NCBI RefSeq assembly: GCF_004331075.1
Contig: NZ_SJNX01000005.1
Span: 186,001-250,000 of the forward strand
Source of the DNA: Acinetobacter brisouioides
GTDB taxonomy: Bacteria > Pseudomonadota > Gammaproteobacteria > Pseudomonadales > Moraxellaceae
Length of the DNA: 64,000 nt
Direction of reading: 5' to 3'
The position numbers were made by a program, and so were the translations under genes. The notes beneath the pieces are model-generated. The model was not told where the DNA came from and did not search any database. It saw only the letters and a list, made by a program, of their open reading frames with translations. Numbering within the stretch: the first letter of the stretch is position 1; every line of letters starts with the position of its first letter. Below, in pieces: positions 45,148 through 55,371 of this stretch.

Positions 45148-47040
45148 TTAGTCGTTAAATTTACGGCGACGCTCACCATCTTCACGACGAGGACGGTCTG
45201 CGTTGAACTCGCGGCGTGGACGTTCTTCACCACCAAAAGTACGTTTTGGACGATCATCGAAAGAACGCTGTGGACGATCACCGAAACCACCTTCACGACG
45301 TGGAGCTGGACGATCACCGAAATCACGACGCGGACGATCAGCACCATCACGAGCTGGCTTGTAATCTACACGGTTACCACGGTTGTCATCATTAGAACGC
45401 GGTTTGTCACCAAAGCTACGTTGTGGACGATCACCGAAACCACCTTCACGACGTGGAGCTGGACGATCACCGAAATCACGTTTTGGACGGTCATCAAACG
45501 AACGTTGTGGACGGTCGCCGAAACCACCTTCACGACGTGGAGCTGGACGATCACCGAAATCACGTTTTGGACGGTCATCAAACGAACGTTGTGGACGGTC
45601 GCCAAAACCACCTTCACGACGTGGAGCTGGACGATCACCGAAATCACGACGTGGGCGATCTTCACCACCAAACGCTGGGCGTTCACCACGAGGTTTGTCA
45701 TCAAAACTACGACGTGGGCGATCATCACCACCTTCACGACGTTTAAAGTTGCTTTCGCCTTCAAAACGACGACCACCACCGAAACCGCCACGACCGCCAT
45801 CACGACCGCCACGACCACGACCGCCGCCATCACGACCACGACCGCCACCATCACGACCACTACGTGCAGGAGGTGGAGATGGCTCAAGACCTTCGATTTC
45901 AGATACACTTAAACGTGCATCTAGGAAGTCTTCTAAAGCGCGAATTTTACCACGTTCACGGTAAGTCGCTAAAGTAATTGCATTACCTGTACGTCCCGCA
46001 CGACCTGTACGACCAATACGGTGTACATAGTCTTCATTTTTCATCGGAAGACCGAAGTTAATTACGTGTGAAATTGTTGGTACGTCAAGACCACGTGCAG
46101 CGACATCAGTAGCAACAAGGATTTTTGCACGACCTTCACGAATACTACGTAAACGACGGTTACGAACTGTTTGTGGCATTGCACCATGAAGTGCAACAAC
46201 TGATAAACCTGCTTCAGCAAGCTCTTCAGCTAGCATATCGGTATCTTCTTGAGTTGAAGCAAACACAACTGCTTGATCTACTGACTCATCAGATAACCAG
46301 TGAGTTAATAATTTTTTCTTGTGTTCAAAGCCATCAGTCCAATGCAATGTTTGAGTGATGTCTGTATTTGTAGAGTGACCTGTTTCGATCGCAATACGCA
46401 TCGGATCATTCATCATGCGTTCAGCAAGCGTAATAATACGCGGTGCAAAAGTTGCAGAGAACATCAACGTTTGTTTACGGTTAGCCGCTAATTCACCAAT
46501 TGCTTCTAGATCTTCAGAGAAACCTAGGTCAAGCATACGGTCAGCTTCATCGACAATTAACGAATCAACTTTATCAAGTTTGATTTGACGACGGTTAACA
46601 AGGTCAAGTAAACGACCTGGAGTCGCAACAACCACTTGCGCGCCTTTTAATTGTTGGATTTGCTTACCAAAAGGCATACCACCCATGATTGCAGCAACAC
46701 GAACGCCCTTCATATGGCGAACAAATGCAATCGCATCTTGACATACTTGTTGTGCTAACTCACGAGTCGGAGAAATCACTAGAATTGACGGTTGAGTAAT
46801 TGCTTTCATACGTTCTTTAAACGGTACGAAAGTTTCTTGATTTGCAAGCGCATTCAAAGTTGGAAGCAAGAATGCAGCAGTTTTACCAGAACCCGTTTGG
46901 CTTGATACTAGAAGGTCTTTACCTTCAAGTGCAGCAGGAATAGCTTGTTCTTGTACAGGAGTTGGCGTAGTAAAACCTAAACCTTCAAGAGCCTGTGTTA
47001 ATGACTCATCAAGGGAAAAATCAGCAAAAGTTTTGCTCAT
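45148..47040 (-). CDS. DEAD-box RNA helicase with Arg/Gly-rich repeat tail
   Basis: A 630-residue SF2 RNA helicase. The core (residues 1-385) has the Q motif FTTPTPVQEQAIP, Walker A SSQTGSGKT, PTRELAQQ, TPGRLLD, DEAD in LIVDEADRML, SAT in MFSATFAPR, then VATDVAARGLDVP and HRIGRTGRAGR. The N-terminus FADFSLDESLTQALEGLGF is SrmB/RhlE-like. From about residue 390 the tail is rich in Arg, Gly, Asp and Phe, with four copies of a DFGDRPAPRREGGFGDRPQRSF unit. Such tails bind RNA and are disordered. Roles in ribosome assembly, RNA decay or cold growth are expected. Long antisense frames in the tail are by-products of the repeats. Confidence 0.93.
   Translation of the reverse strand: MSKTFADFSLDESLTQALEGLGFTTPTPVQEQAIPAALEGKDLLVSSQTGSGKTAAFLLPTLNALANQETFVPFKERMKAITQPSILVISPTRELAQQVCQDAIAFVRHMKGVRVAAIMGGMPFGKQIQQLKGAQVVVATPGRLLDLVNRRQIKLDKVDSLIVDEADRMLDLGFSEDLEAIGELAANRKQTLMFSATFAPRIITLAERMMNDPMRIAIETGHSTNTDITQTLHWTDGFEHKKKLLTHWLSDESVDQAVVFASTQEDTDMLAEELAEAGLSVVALHGAMPQTVRNRRLRSIREGRAKILVATDVAARGLDVPTISHVINFGLPMKNEDYVHRIGRTGRAGRTGNAITLATYRERGKIRALEDFLDARLSVSEIEGLEPSPPPARSGRDGGGRGRDGGGRGRGGRDGGRGGFGGGRRFEGESNFKRREGGDDRPRRSFDDKPRGERPAFGGEDRPRRDFGDRPAPRREGGFGDRPQRSFDDRPKRDFGDRPAPRREGGFGDRPQRSFDDRPKRDFGDRPAPRREGGFGDRPQRSFGDKPRSNDDNRGNRVDYKPARDGADRPRRDFGDRPAPRREGGFGDRPQRSFDDRPKRTFGGEERPRREFNADRPRREDGERRRKFND
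45240..45700 (-). repeat. 84-bp tandem repeats in the helicase tail
   Basis: CACCTTCACGACGTGGAGC begins at 45441, 45525 and 45609, exactly 84 bp (28 codons) apart. A fourth copy begins at 45288, 153 bp away. The units are nearly identical at the DNA level as well as the protein level, which implies recent duplication or gene conversion. Copy number is likely to vary between strains. Confidence 0.85.
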
Positions 47041-47330
47041 AGAGAGTATTCACCCTGAAGTGGGTGCTCCATTTAATAAATTACAATATGGACATCGGCA
47101 AAAAGCGGTACAGCAATTAGAGCTGAAAATATAAGAATTCAGCAGCGATCCGAATAACGACGATGTGGATATAACGCACACATGATTACTGCCGCAAACC
47201 TGAAGGAATCGCTTAAGCGATTGGGGCGCGAAGGATATGTCCTCTCTATGGACAAGACGCGCATACAATGATTAGAAGATAATGTTCAGGTAATGAACGA
47301 AAATTAAGTGCGTCTGAGAATTATAGCAGA
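47041..47330 (-). promoter_or_regulatory. Long structured 5' leader of the helicase gene
   Basis: Between the helicase start and an AT-rich promoter-like zone lie a perfect 16-bp palindrome AATCGCTT/AAGCGATT (47207-47222) and a nearby hairpin (GCGCG...GTCC-TCTCTAT-GGAC...CGCGC, about 47225-47263). A 72-codon minus-strand frame here (47050-47268) has no family signature and is not called. The rest of the gap, 47331-47582, is AT-rich with nothing recognised. An RNA leader used for autoregulation or cold control is inferred. Confidence 0.4.
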
Positions 47331-47582
47331 AAATTTTAGAAAGTCACCCTTTTTGATTGGCTTTTATGTCATTAAATTAAAGCATTTGAATTTTATTACA
47401 ATTTTTAAAATTAAATTTCAAAAATAAGAGATCTTCTGATGTATTGGATGCGCATTATTGCCTGTTATAGTTCAATTCGTGGTTTCTATTACAAACACTC
47501 TCTCACCCGAAGCAAGCATTACAGATAAAATGATTGTCATCTATCCAAGCTGATCTATTCAAATCATCAGTCATTCATCAGT

Positions 47583-47654
47583 GGGAACATTTTTTATTTA
47601 TAAAATCAGATTTTTTGTTCCCATAAAAAAAGTGACTCTTATGAGTCACTTTTT
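47583..47654. terminator. Terminator(s) downstream of suhB
   Basis: AAAAAGTGACT (47627-47637) and AGTCACTTTTT (47644-47654) form an 11-bp stem with a short loop, about 27 bp past the suhB stop, working on either strand. Immediately beyond it GGGAACA (47583-47589) and TGTTCCC (47616-47622) form another 7-bp stem with an A/T loop. Confidence 0.8.
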
Positions 47655-47680
47655 AAATATTCGTAGATTGATATTCAATC

Positions 47681-48511
47681 TTATTTAGCTGCATCTGCCC
47701 AGGCAGGCACAACAGCTTGCATGAATGGTTTTAACATTTTCATTGAACATGCCAACACTTGACCATTGTCCATAGAGTCTGTACCACCACGCGCGTCTAC
47801 GACTGTACCGCCCGCTTCTTTCACAATTAACTCACCTGCAGCGATGTCCCATGGTTTCAAACCAAGTTCAAAGAAACCATCGAAACGACCTGCTGCGACA
47901 TAAGCCAAATCAAGTGCTGCTGAACCTGTACGACGGAATTGTGCACCCGCTTCAGTTACTGCAAGCAATGCATCAAAATGTTGTTTTGCATAAGAAATGA
48001 CTTGACCATTACGTTTAGCACGGTAAGCATGACCTACAGAAATGAAAGTGCTTTCAAGACTATCACGAACATTTACACGAATACGGCGTTGGTTCATCAT
48101 CGCACCACGACCACGGCTTGCAGAGAACAACTCATCGCGCACAGGATCATAGATCACACCGTGTTGAGTAATGCCTTTATGTTGTACCGCAATAGAAATA
48201 CAGAAATGTGGAACGCCATTGATGAAGTTTAATGTGCCATCTAAAGGATCGATGACCCAGCACCAGTCTGCGTCGTGGCCTTTACCTTCTTGCAAACCAA
48301 ACTCTTCACCTAAGAAGCTGTGATTTTTATAGCTTTTGCGCAATGTCTCAATGGTGAGTTGTTCGAGGTAACGGTCAACACGAGTAACAGGCCCGTCAAT
48401 GCCCTTTTCTTCGACTTGTAAATCCAGTTTATGACGATTTTGATGCGCTTTTAAAAGCTCTTGACCAACTGTTTCAGCCGCACGCGCAGCCATCACCACC
48501 ATAGGTTCCAT
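47681..48511 (-). CDS. suhB: Inositol-1-monophosphatase family protein SuhB
   Basis: A 276-residue Mg2+-dependent phosphatase. Metal-site motifs are FLGEEFG, WVIDPLDGTLNFINGVPHF (residues about 84-102) and the C-terminal WDIAAGELIVKEAGGTVVD. SuhB hydrolyses inositol phosphates in vitro, and in enterobacteria it also joins the rRNA antitermination complex. In Pseudomonas and Acinetobacter it affects virulence gene expression. ATG 48511 (MEPMVVMAARAAE) gives the standard length; 16 upstream codons are dropped. It lies downstream of dxs on the same strand. Confidence 0.94.
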   Translation of the reverse strand: MEPMVVMAARAAETVGQELLKAHQNRHKLDLQVEEKGIDGPVTRVDRYLEQLTIETLRKSYKNHSFLGEEFGLQEGKGHDADWCWVIDPLDGTLNFINGVPHFCISIAVQHKGITQHGVIYDPVRDELFSASRGRGAMMNQRRIRVNVRDSLESTFISVGHAYRAKRNGQVISYAKQHFDALLAVTEAGAQFRRTGSAALDLAYVAAGRFDGFFELGLKPWDIAAGELIVKEAGGTVVDARGGTDSMDNGQVLACSMKMLKPFMQAVVPAWADAAK

Positions 48512-48555
48512 TGAACACCCACTAAAAATACAAGAAGATTTTGACAAAGAATAAT

Positions 48556-48594
48556 GCATAAAAGCGCAGGCATTTTAACAAATCTCTGCGCTTT
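48556..48594 (-). terminator. Probable terminator of dxs
   Basis: AAAGCGCAG (48561-48569) pairs with CTGCGCTTT (48586-48594) around a 16-base loop. The minus strand continues TTTATGCATTATTC, a weak T-tract. It lies between dxs and suhB. Confidence 0.6.
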
Positions 48595-48632
48595 TTGCTA
48601 AAAAATATTTCGAAATGTGTAATCGCTGTAAA

Positions 48633-50546
48633 CTATGCGATTTGTAATACTTTTTTCCAAGTTTGAACAATCGATTGTTCAATACCCCCTGCATCAAGTC
48701 CACAATCATGCAGCATTTGTGCATGCTCTGCCTGATGCAAGAAACTATCTGGCAATCCCAAGTTCAATACAGGTTTTACAATTTGTGCTTGTGCCAAATA
48801 TTCATTGACGGCACTGCCTGCACCCGCCATGACTGCATGCTCTTCAACCGTAACAAACAAACCTGTAGTTGCTGCAAGTTGCTGAATGATTTTTTCATCC
48901 AGTGGTTTGACAAAACGCATATTTACAACGGTAACGGCAACATCAAGCTGCTTCGCAAGATTTTCTGCAACTTTCAGGCAAGGCATGACACGACTGCCAA
49001 ATGCCAGAATACTGATTTTATCGTCATACTGGCTGTTGAGTTCAAGTACAATTTCCGCCTGACCAATTGGCAAAGCAGTCAATTTCTGTTCGATCTCTAC
49101 ACCCACCCCTGCACCACGTGGATAACGTACTGCAGCAGGCCCTTCATAAGCATAAGCCGTATGCAGCATTTGACGGCATTCATTTTCGTCTTTTGGCGCC
49201 ATAATCACCAAGTTTGGGATGGTACGCATGTAAGCATAATCGTATGCGCCTGCATGGGTTGGACCATCTTCACCAACTAAACCAGCACGATCAATTCCAA
49301 AAGTCACATCTAGATTTTGCAAGGCAACGTCATGGACAAGTTGATCATAACCACGTTGTAAGAAGGTTGAATAAATCGCGACTACAGGTTTTAGACCTTC
49401 ACATGCCATACCTGCTGCAAGCGTCACAGCATGTTGTTCAGCAATCGCAACATCAAAGAACCTTTCAGGATATTGCTTAGCAAACTTCACCATGCCTGAA
49501 CCTTCACACATGGCTGGGGTAATGGCAAGCAACCGTGAGTCTTGAGCAGCTTCATCACATAACCACTGACCAAAAACATCGGCATATTTCGGGGCTGGTT
49601 TTTTCTTTGCAGGAGTGACCATAATGGCTTGTTTCGCAATGGCATGATAAGCAATCGGGTCAGCTTCTGCAGGTGCAAAACCTTTACCTTTTTTGGTATA
49701 GACATGCAGTAAACGAGGCCCTTTACGTTGCTTTAAAGCATTCAAGACCTGAACCAATTGCTCAACATCATGTCCATCAAACGGGCCAAAATATTCAAAA
49801 CCAATGGCTTTAAACAGATTGTCCGCTTCTTGAGTCGCAGACTGATGCAAACGCGAGGTATATGCCCACTCAGGATGCGGTTCAATCACAGCATCGCCAT
49901 CGGCATTAATATTGACGAATTGTCCTTGTTCCCAAATAGCTGCCAAATGTTTGGCAAAACCACCTGTACTACAAGAGATTGACATGTCATTGTCGTTTAA
50001 AATCACGATTAAGTCGGCTTGATGGGCCACTGCATCATTCATGGCTTCAAATGCCATACCTGCAGTCATCGCGCCATCACCCACAATACACACTACATCA
50101 CGTGGTTTGTTTTGATAACGACATGCCAGTGACATACCAAGACCGGCAGAAATCGCAGTCGATGAATGCCCGACACCAAAGGTATCAAATTCAGATTCTT
50201 CACGCGTAGGAAACGCTGCCAAACCATTTTTCATGCGAATGGTGGTCAGCTGCTCACGGCGTCCCGTTAAAACTTTATGTGGATATGCTTGATGTCCAAC
50301 GTCCCAAATCAAACGGTCTTGCGGAGTATTAAAGCAATAATGTAGTGCAACGGTCAGTTCAATCACGCCCAGGTTTGCACCAAAATGCCCACCACTTTGT
50401 CCTGCTGCATACAAGATATATTGACGTAACTCATCCGCCACTTGTTCGAGCTGGCTTTGATCTAGCTGACGTAATTGTTGTGGATGGTCAATCCCATCTA
50501 ACAATGGCGTAACAGGACGTTGAGTTGGTATTTCTGTATACAACAT
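48633..50546 (-). CDS. dxs: 1-deoxy-D-xylulose-5-phosphate synthase
   Basis: A 637-residue thiamine-diphosphate enzyme condensing pyruvate and glyceraldehyde 3-phosphate to DXP, the first step of the MEP isoprenoid pathway and a precursor for thiamine and pyridoxal. Features are [19 protein letters not shown], the [17 protein letters not shown] segment, the ThDP/Mg motif [17 protein letters not shown] (about residue 151), DGHDVEQLV, and the transketolase pyrimidine domain [16 protein letters not shown] with its catalytic Glu. ATG 50546 ([11 protein letters not shown]) is chosen over a TTG at 50555. It is divergent from ribA. Confidence 0.96.
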   Translation of the reverse strand: MLYTEIPTQRPVTPLLDGIDHPQQLRQLDQSQLEQVADELRQYILYAAGQSGGHFGANLGVIELTVALHYCFNTPQDRLIWDVGHQAYPHKVLTGRREQLTTIRMKNGLAAFPTREESEFDTFGVGHSSTAISAGLGMSLACRYQNKPRDVVCIVGDGAMTAGMAFEAMNDAVAHQADLIVILNDNDMSISCSTGGFAKHLAAIWEQGQFVNINADGDAVIEPHPEWAYTSRLHQSATQEADNLFKAIGFEYFGPFDGHDVEQLVQVLNALKQRKGPRLLHVYTKKGKGFAPAEADPIAYHAIAKQAIMVTPAKKKPAPKYADVFGQWLCDEAAQDSRLLAITPAMCEGSGMVKFAKQYPERFFDVAIAEQHAVTLAAGMACEGLKPVVAIYSTFLQRGYDQLVHDVALQNLDVTFGIDRAGLVGEDGPTHAGAYDYAYMRTIPNLVIMAPKDENECRQMLHTAYAYEGPAAVRYPRGAGVGVEIEQKLTALPIGQAEIVLELNSQYDDKISILAFGSRVMPCLKVAENLAKQLDVAVTVVNMRFVKPLDEKIIQQLAATTGLFVTVEEHAVMAGAGSAVNEYLAQAQIVKPVLNLGLPDSFLHQAEHAQMLHDCGLDAGGIEQSIVQTWKKVLQIA

Positions 50547-50849
50547 ATGTGGCAAAGCCTTCTAGAGCCTGGCAAATCCTAAGCTAGGTATATTGCGTTA
50601 AATCGATAATTCTACCTTATCGAACGTTGTTTTCAATGAGCCACATATCTTTTGATGTAGTCTTACACATTGCTTTTGTCCTAGACAAGGCTGTGATTAT
50701 CCTGAAAAATGATAGCGATATTCAACTATTATTATTTGCTTTCTACAAAAAAATAATTTGATTGGCGTAATTTTTGTATGTGACTGCTATGAATATCTGA
50801 TCATTACGCTATACTTTGATCGATTAATTCATGACGAAAGAGTTTGACT

Positions 50850-51452
50850 GTGCCGATTGCTTTTGTTGCTACTTCTAAACTTCCGACCGCATTTGGCGAA
50901 TTTCATATTAGCGTATTTCAAGACCCAGAAACGGGCGAAGAACATGTTGCCCTATGGAAAGGTTTGGACATGCCAGCAACTGCGCCTGTTTTGGTGCGTA
51001 TTCACTCTGAATGCCTCACAGGTGACGCATTTTCATCATTAAAATGCGATTGTGGCCCACAGCTTAAAGCGACTCAGCACATGATTAATGAAGCGGGTCA
51101 AGGTGTGATTTTATACTTGCGTCAGGAAGGTCGCGGCATTGGACTCACCAATAAAATCCGTGCCTATGCCTTGCAGGATCAGGGACATGACACTGTCGAT
51201 GCCAACCTGATGCTGAACTTGCCTGCCGATGCGCGCCGTTATGACATGTGTAAAATCATGCTGGATCATTTACAAGTACACCAAGTCAAATTGATTACCA
51301 ACAATCCTTTAAAATTGATTGCCTTGCGTGATTTGGGCATTGATGTGGTTGATCGTGTCCCTTTAACAGTTGGCTTAAACCCATTTAACCAGCAATATTT
51401 AAAAACCAAACATGACCGTATGTCACACATGTATAAAGAAGATGACTTTTAA
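50850..51452 (+). CDS. ribA: GTP cyclohydrolase II
   Basis: A 200-residue RibA catalysing the first step of riboflavin synthesis, GTP to 2,5-diamino-6-ribosylamino-pyrimidinone phosphate plus formate. The zinc site is C-x10-C-x-C in [49 protein letters not shown] and TNNPLKL complete the active site. A GTG start at 50850 ([12 protein letters not shown]) gives the family N-terminus and length, with GAAAGAG 7 bases upstream; a TTG 6 bp earlier is less likely. I saw no FMN riboswitch in the 300-bp region before it. Confidence 0.94.
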   Translation: MPIAFVATSKLPTAFGEFHISVFQDPETGEEHVALWKGLDMPATAPVLVRIHSECLTGDAFSSLKCDCGPQLKATQHMINEAGQGVILYLRQEGRGIGLTNKIRAYALQDQGHDTVDANLMLNLPADARRYDMCKIMLDHLQVHQVKLITNNPLKLIALRDLGIDVVDRVPLTVGLNPFNQQYLKTKHDRMSHMYKEDDF

Positions 51453-51487
51453 GTCACCACATTACACATGAGCCACTTGAGGCAAAT

Positions 51488-51519
51488 CAAAAAGGGCATC
51501 ACTTGAATGCCCTTTTTTA
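51488..51519. terminator. Bidirectional terminator ribA/hemN
   Basis: AAAAAGGGCAT-CACTTGA-ATGCCCTTTTTT is an 11-bp stem with A/T flanks between the convergent genes ribA and hemN. Confidence 0.9.
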
Positions 51520-51530
51520 TTCTCAGATGA

Positions 51531-52898
51531 TTAGATCGTCATAGAGAAAATTCGGGTTTGCGGCAGTTTTCGTTTTAAATGCAAGTCAAATGCCATACAG
51601 ATATTGCGAATAAACGGCTTACCTTGTTCATTGATCTGAATGCCTTGCGGTTGAAGGGTCAACAAGCCATCTTGCTGCATTTCTTCAAGCTGACTCAGCA
51701 CTTCTGGCAATTCAGGAAATGCCATACTCGGATCTACCCACGAGGTTTGAAAAGTACACATCAAGTTTAAAATATGCTGGCGAATCACCAAATCTTCCTG
51801 CGACAGAATATGTCCTTTAAACACAGGAATTTGATTTTGCTCTAAACGCGCATAGTAATCTTCCAGAGTCTTTTCATTTTGGGCAAAGCTATACCAACTG
51901 TCACTAATCGAAGATAACCCTAAACCAATCATGACCTTGGTTTTCGATGAGGTATAACCCATAAAGTTACGGTGCAAACTGCCCTGCTGAAATGACTGAT
52001 ACATGCTGTCGTGTTCCAGAGCAAAATGATCCATACCGATTTCATGATAACCATGTGCCAACAAACGCTTTTTGCCTTCTTCGTATAGCGTGCGTTTCAC
52101 ATCATCTTTGGGCACATCCTGATCTTTAAAGCCGCGCTGACCATTGCCTTTGATCCAAGGCACATGTGCATAACTGTAAAATGCCAAACGGTCAGGGCTT
52201 AAACTGTTGGTTTTTTCAATGGTGTTCAGCACATCTTCCAGACTTTGAAATGGCAAACCAAAAACCAGATCATGGGAAATCGATTCATAACCAATTTCGC
52301 GTGCCCAACGCGTGACTTGCTCGACATGCTCAAACGGCTGAATACGGTGAATGGCTTTTTGCACATTTAAATTATAATCCTGAACCCCATAACTCACGCG
52401 GCGAAAGCCCAGATCATACAAGGTTTGCAGATGTTCACGGGTGGTATTGTTCGGATGCCCTTCAAAACTAAATTCGTGCTGTGGTGCAATCTCGGCTTTG
52501 GCTAAAATCCCCTGAATCAACTCCGCCAAATGTTCGGCTGAGAAAAAAGTCGGTGTCCCGCCACCCAAATGAATTTCTTTAATCATCGGGCGATCTTGTA
52601 ATAACTGACAATACAAATCCCATTCTTTCAGAATCGCCTGAATATACGGCTGTTCCATCTCATGGCGCTTGGTAACGCGTTTATGGCAACCACAAAAGGT
52701 ACATAAACTTTCACAAAATGGCAGATGAATATACAAACTAATACCTTCGCTGGCATTGGATTCATCAAAGGCACGTTTTAAGGTCTGCTGCCAAAGTTCC
52801 AGTGAAAATGCCTGATCATCCCAATACGGCACAGTTGGATAACTGGTATAGCGTGGTCCTGGAACATTATATTTTTGAATTAACGAGGTTGTACCCAT
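51531..52898 (-). CDS. hemN: Oxygen-independent coproporphyrinogen III dehydrogenase HemN
   Basis: A 455-residue radical-SAM enzyme. The iron-sulfur motif CESLCTFCGC (C-x3-C-x2-C-x-C) is at about residues 62-71, preceded by the HemN-type N-terminus LIQKYNVPGPRYTSYPTVPYW, which distinguishes true HemN from HemW. The GGGTPTF SAM-binding motif and SFEGHPNNTT follow. It decarboxylates coproporphyrinogen III to protoporphyrinogen IX without oxygen. It is divergent from hemF, the oxygen-dependent enzyme for the same step. I found no convincing Anr/FNR box (TTGAT-N4-ATCAA) in the shared 264-bp gap. Confidence 0.96.
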   Translation of the reverse strand: MGTTSLIQKYNVPGPRYTSYPTVPYWDDQAFSLELWQQTLKRAFDESNASEGISLYIHLPFCESLCTFCGCHKRVTKRHEMEQPYIQAILKEWDLYCQLLQDRPMIKEIHLGGGTPTFFSAEHLAELIQGILAKAEIAPQHEFSFEGHPNNTTREHLQTLYDLGFRRVSYGVQDYNLNVQKAIHRIQPFEHVEQVTRWAREIGYESISHDLVFGLPFQSLEDVLNTIEKTNSLSPDRLAFYSYAHVPWIKGNGQRGFKDQDVPKDDVKRTLYEEGKKRLLAHGYHEIGMDHFALEHDSMYQSFQQGSLHRNFMGYTSSKTKVMIGLGLSSISDSWYSFAQNEKTLEDYYARLEQNQIPVFKGHILSQEDLVIRQHILNLMCTFQTSWVDPSMAFPELPEVLSQLEEMQQDGLLTLQPQGIQINEQGKPFIRNICMAFDLHLKRKLPQTRIFSMTI

Positions 52899-53150
52899 AT
52901 TTACTCAACTCTTGGTGATGTTGCTGACCACAACAGGCAAAATTTGGAAAGATTGATCCTAAATGCATGTTTATTCTGATCGGCTATCAGCAAGATTTCA
53001 AGCCATAACGACATTGCACAACTGCTATTTTCACGATTAAAACACCATTATTATTCCGACTAAAACACTTTGATTTTTCTGTATAAATTTAAAATTTCTT
53101 AATTTTTTGACATTTCTATGTTTTGATGTATGCCATATTTGCTCTTTTAA

Positions 53151-54101
<951 letters not shown>

Positions 54102-54116
54102 AAAATTAATCTTTTT

Positions 54117-54143
54117 AGGCAGTTAAATTCAACTGCCTTTTTT
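54117..54143 (+). terminator. Terminator of hemF
   Basis: AGGCAGTT-AAATTC-AACTGCCT is an 8-bp stem followed by TTTTTT, 15 bp after the hemF stop. Confidence 0.85.
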
Positions 54144-54247
54144 ACTCTGCATAATAATTATACTTACAAAAGACTCGGGATATTTGTGTCATATCAGTTT
54201 AAAATTTATCTGCTGTAATACAAGCTCATCGAGGAATGAGAGTCACC

Positions 54248-54454
54248 ATGTTTAATTTATTTCATAATCACAAAGGTAGTTTTTTTGTTCTTACACTGAC
54301 CCTACTCATCTGTTCTATGACAGCTACATTCACACTTAGCAACCACATTTCTGACAGCGTCTCCATTCTGTTCAGCATTATGCTGAGTATGCTTCTCATC
54401 AGCCTAGTTTTGGCACTACTTTGGGAAAAAATTGAAGGGATCTGTAATCCATAA
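54248..54454 (+). CDS. Small two-helix membrane protein, function unknown
   Basis: A 68-residue protein. Two hydrophobic segments are visible (about residues 12-31, SFFVLTLTLLICSMTATF, and 39-60, SVSILFSIMLSMLLISLVLALLW) after a short polar start MFNLFHNHK. ATG 54248 is preferred, with GAGAG 5 bases upstream; ATG 54236 overlaps its own AGGA. I do not recognise a family. It lies between the hemF terminator and aroE, 76 bp before the latter, and may be cotranscribed with it. Confidence 0.5.
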   Translation: MFNLFHNHKGSFFVLTLTLLICSMTATFTLSNHISDSVSILFSIMLSMLLISLVLALLWEKIEGICNP

Positions 54455-54530
54455 ACAGGCTTTTTAGTTTTTTCAAGGTGAAAATTCACGTATATTGAAG
54501 GCAATTTTTTCACCGCATGGACATCAAAAC

Positions 54531-55319
54531 ATGAGCAAACAGTTTGCTGTTGTTGGTAATCCAATCGAACATTCACGCTCTCCTGAACTACATCATGCCT
54601 TTGCCCAAAAATCAGGTATCGATCTCACTTACAATAAGCGTCTTGCTCCTCTTGATGGCTTTGAACACAACATTCAAGATTTCTTTCAGGCAGGTGGTAT
54701 CGGGTTAAATGTCACCGTACCCTTTAAAGAACAAGCCTTTGCCTTGTGCCAACAACTCACTGAACGTGCCAAAATTGCCAAAGCAGTCAATACCTTATGG
54801 ATGCAAGATGGACAACTGTATGGTGACAATACTGATGGTCAAGGTTTAGTGAATGCCATTTTGGCGCTAGGCTGGTCACTTAAAAATAGTAAAATTCTGA
54901 TTTTAGGTGCAGGCGGTGCAACCCGTGGCGTGATTTATCCATTGGCCCAAGCGGGCGCAAAACAAATCGTGATTGCCAACCGTACCTTGGCTCGCGCAGA
55001 ACAACTGATAACGGACTTACAACAGGCTGTACCCAATACCGAATTATCTGCCACTGGTTTAGATCACCTAAGCGGGGAATTTGATCTGGTGATTAATGCC
55101 ACATCTGCCAGCCTAACAGGCGATGCTTTACAACTGCCAGCACAGTTAAAATTCAGCCATGCTTATGAAATGGCATACGGAAAACCGTCCAGTTTTCTCG
55201 ATCAAGCTGCACAGCGCCAAGTCCCATATAGCGATGGTTTTGGCATGCTGGTCGGTCAGGCGGTTGAAGCCTTTGCGATTTGGAATGGTGTTAAACCCGA
55301 ACTACGAGATTTCCTCTAA
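54531..55319 (+). CDS. aroE: Shikimate dehydrogenase
   Basis: A 262-residue NADP-dependent enzyme reducing 3-dehydroshikimate to shikimate in aromatic amino-acid synthesis. N-terminal substrate-site motifs are GNPIEHSRSPELHHAF and GLNVTVPFKEQAF with the catalytic Lys; DNTDGQGLVNAI supplies Asn and Asp. The Rossmann motif LGAGGATRGVIYPL (about residues 126-139) and NRTLARAEQL bind the cofactor. The ATG at 54531 (MSKQFAVVGNP) gives the normal length; 12 extra codons upstream are dropped. Confidence 0.96.
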   Translation: MSKQFAVVGNPIEHSRSPELHHAFAQKSGIDLTYNKRLAPLDGFEHNIQDFFQAGGIGLNVTVPFKEQAFALCQQLTERAKIAKAVNTLWMQDGQLYGDNTDGQGLVNAILALGWSLKNSKILILGAGGATRGVIYPLAQAGAKQIVIANRTLARAEQLITDLQQAVPNTELSATGLDHLSGEFDLVINATSASLTGDALQLPAQLKFSHAYEMAYGKPSSFLDQAAQRQVPYSDGFGMLVGQAVEAFAIWNGVKPELRDFL

Positions 55320-55326
55320 ACCTGAT

Positions 55327-55355
55327 AAAAAAACAGGCAACCTTAAGGTTGCCTG
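55327..55355 (-). terminator. Terminator of the large lipoprotein gene (and possibly aroE)
   Basis: CAGGCAACC-TTAA-GGTTGCCTG is a perfect 9-bp stem. The minus strand continues TTTTTTTATCAG, so it mainly ends the leftward lipoprotein transcript. Confidence 0.88.
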
Positions 55356-55371
55356 CCATGTGATTGCGCTC

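Noticed and set aside
45383..45964. Long plus-strand frame (193 codons) and overlapping frames antisense to the helicase tail
   Set aside because: They arise from the low-complexity Arg/Gly repeats of the true gene on the other strand. Products are repetitive and basic with no domain or start signal.
47050..47268. 72-codon minus-strand frame upstream of the helicase
   Set aside because: It overlaps the structured leader, has no ribosome site of note and no family similarity.
48663..49280. 205-codon plus-strand frame opposite dxs
   Set aside because: Antisense to conserved dxs. The Cys- and His-rich product is an artefact of the complementary codons.
50556..50849. Possible FMN riboswitch before ribA
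   Set aside because: The conserved RFN-element core segments were not found in this stretch.
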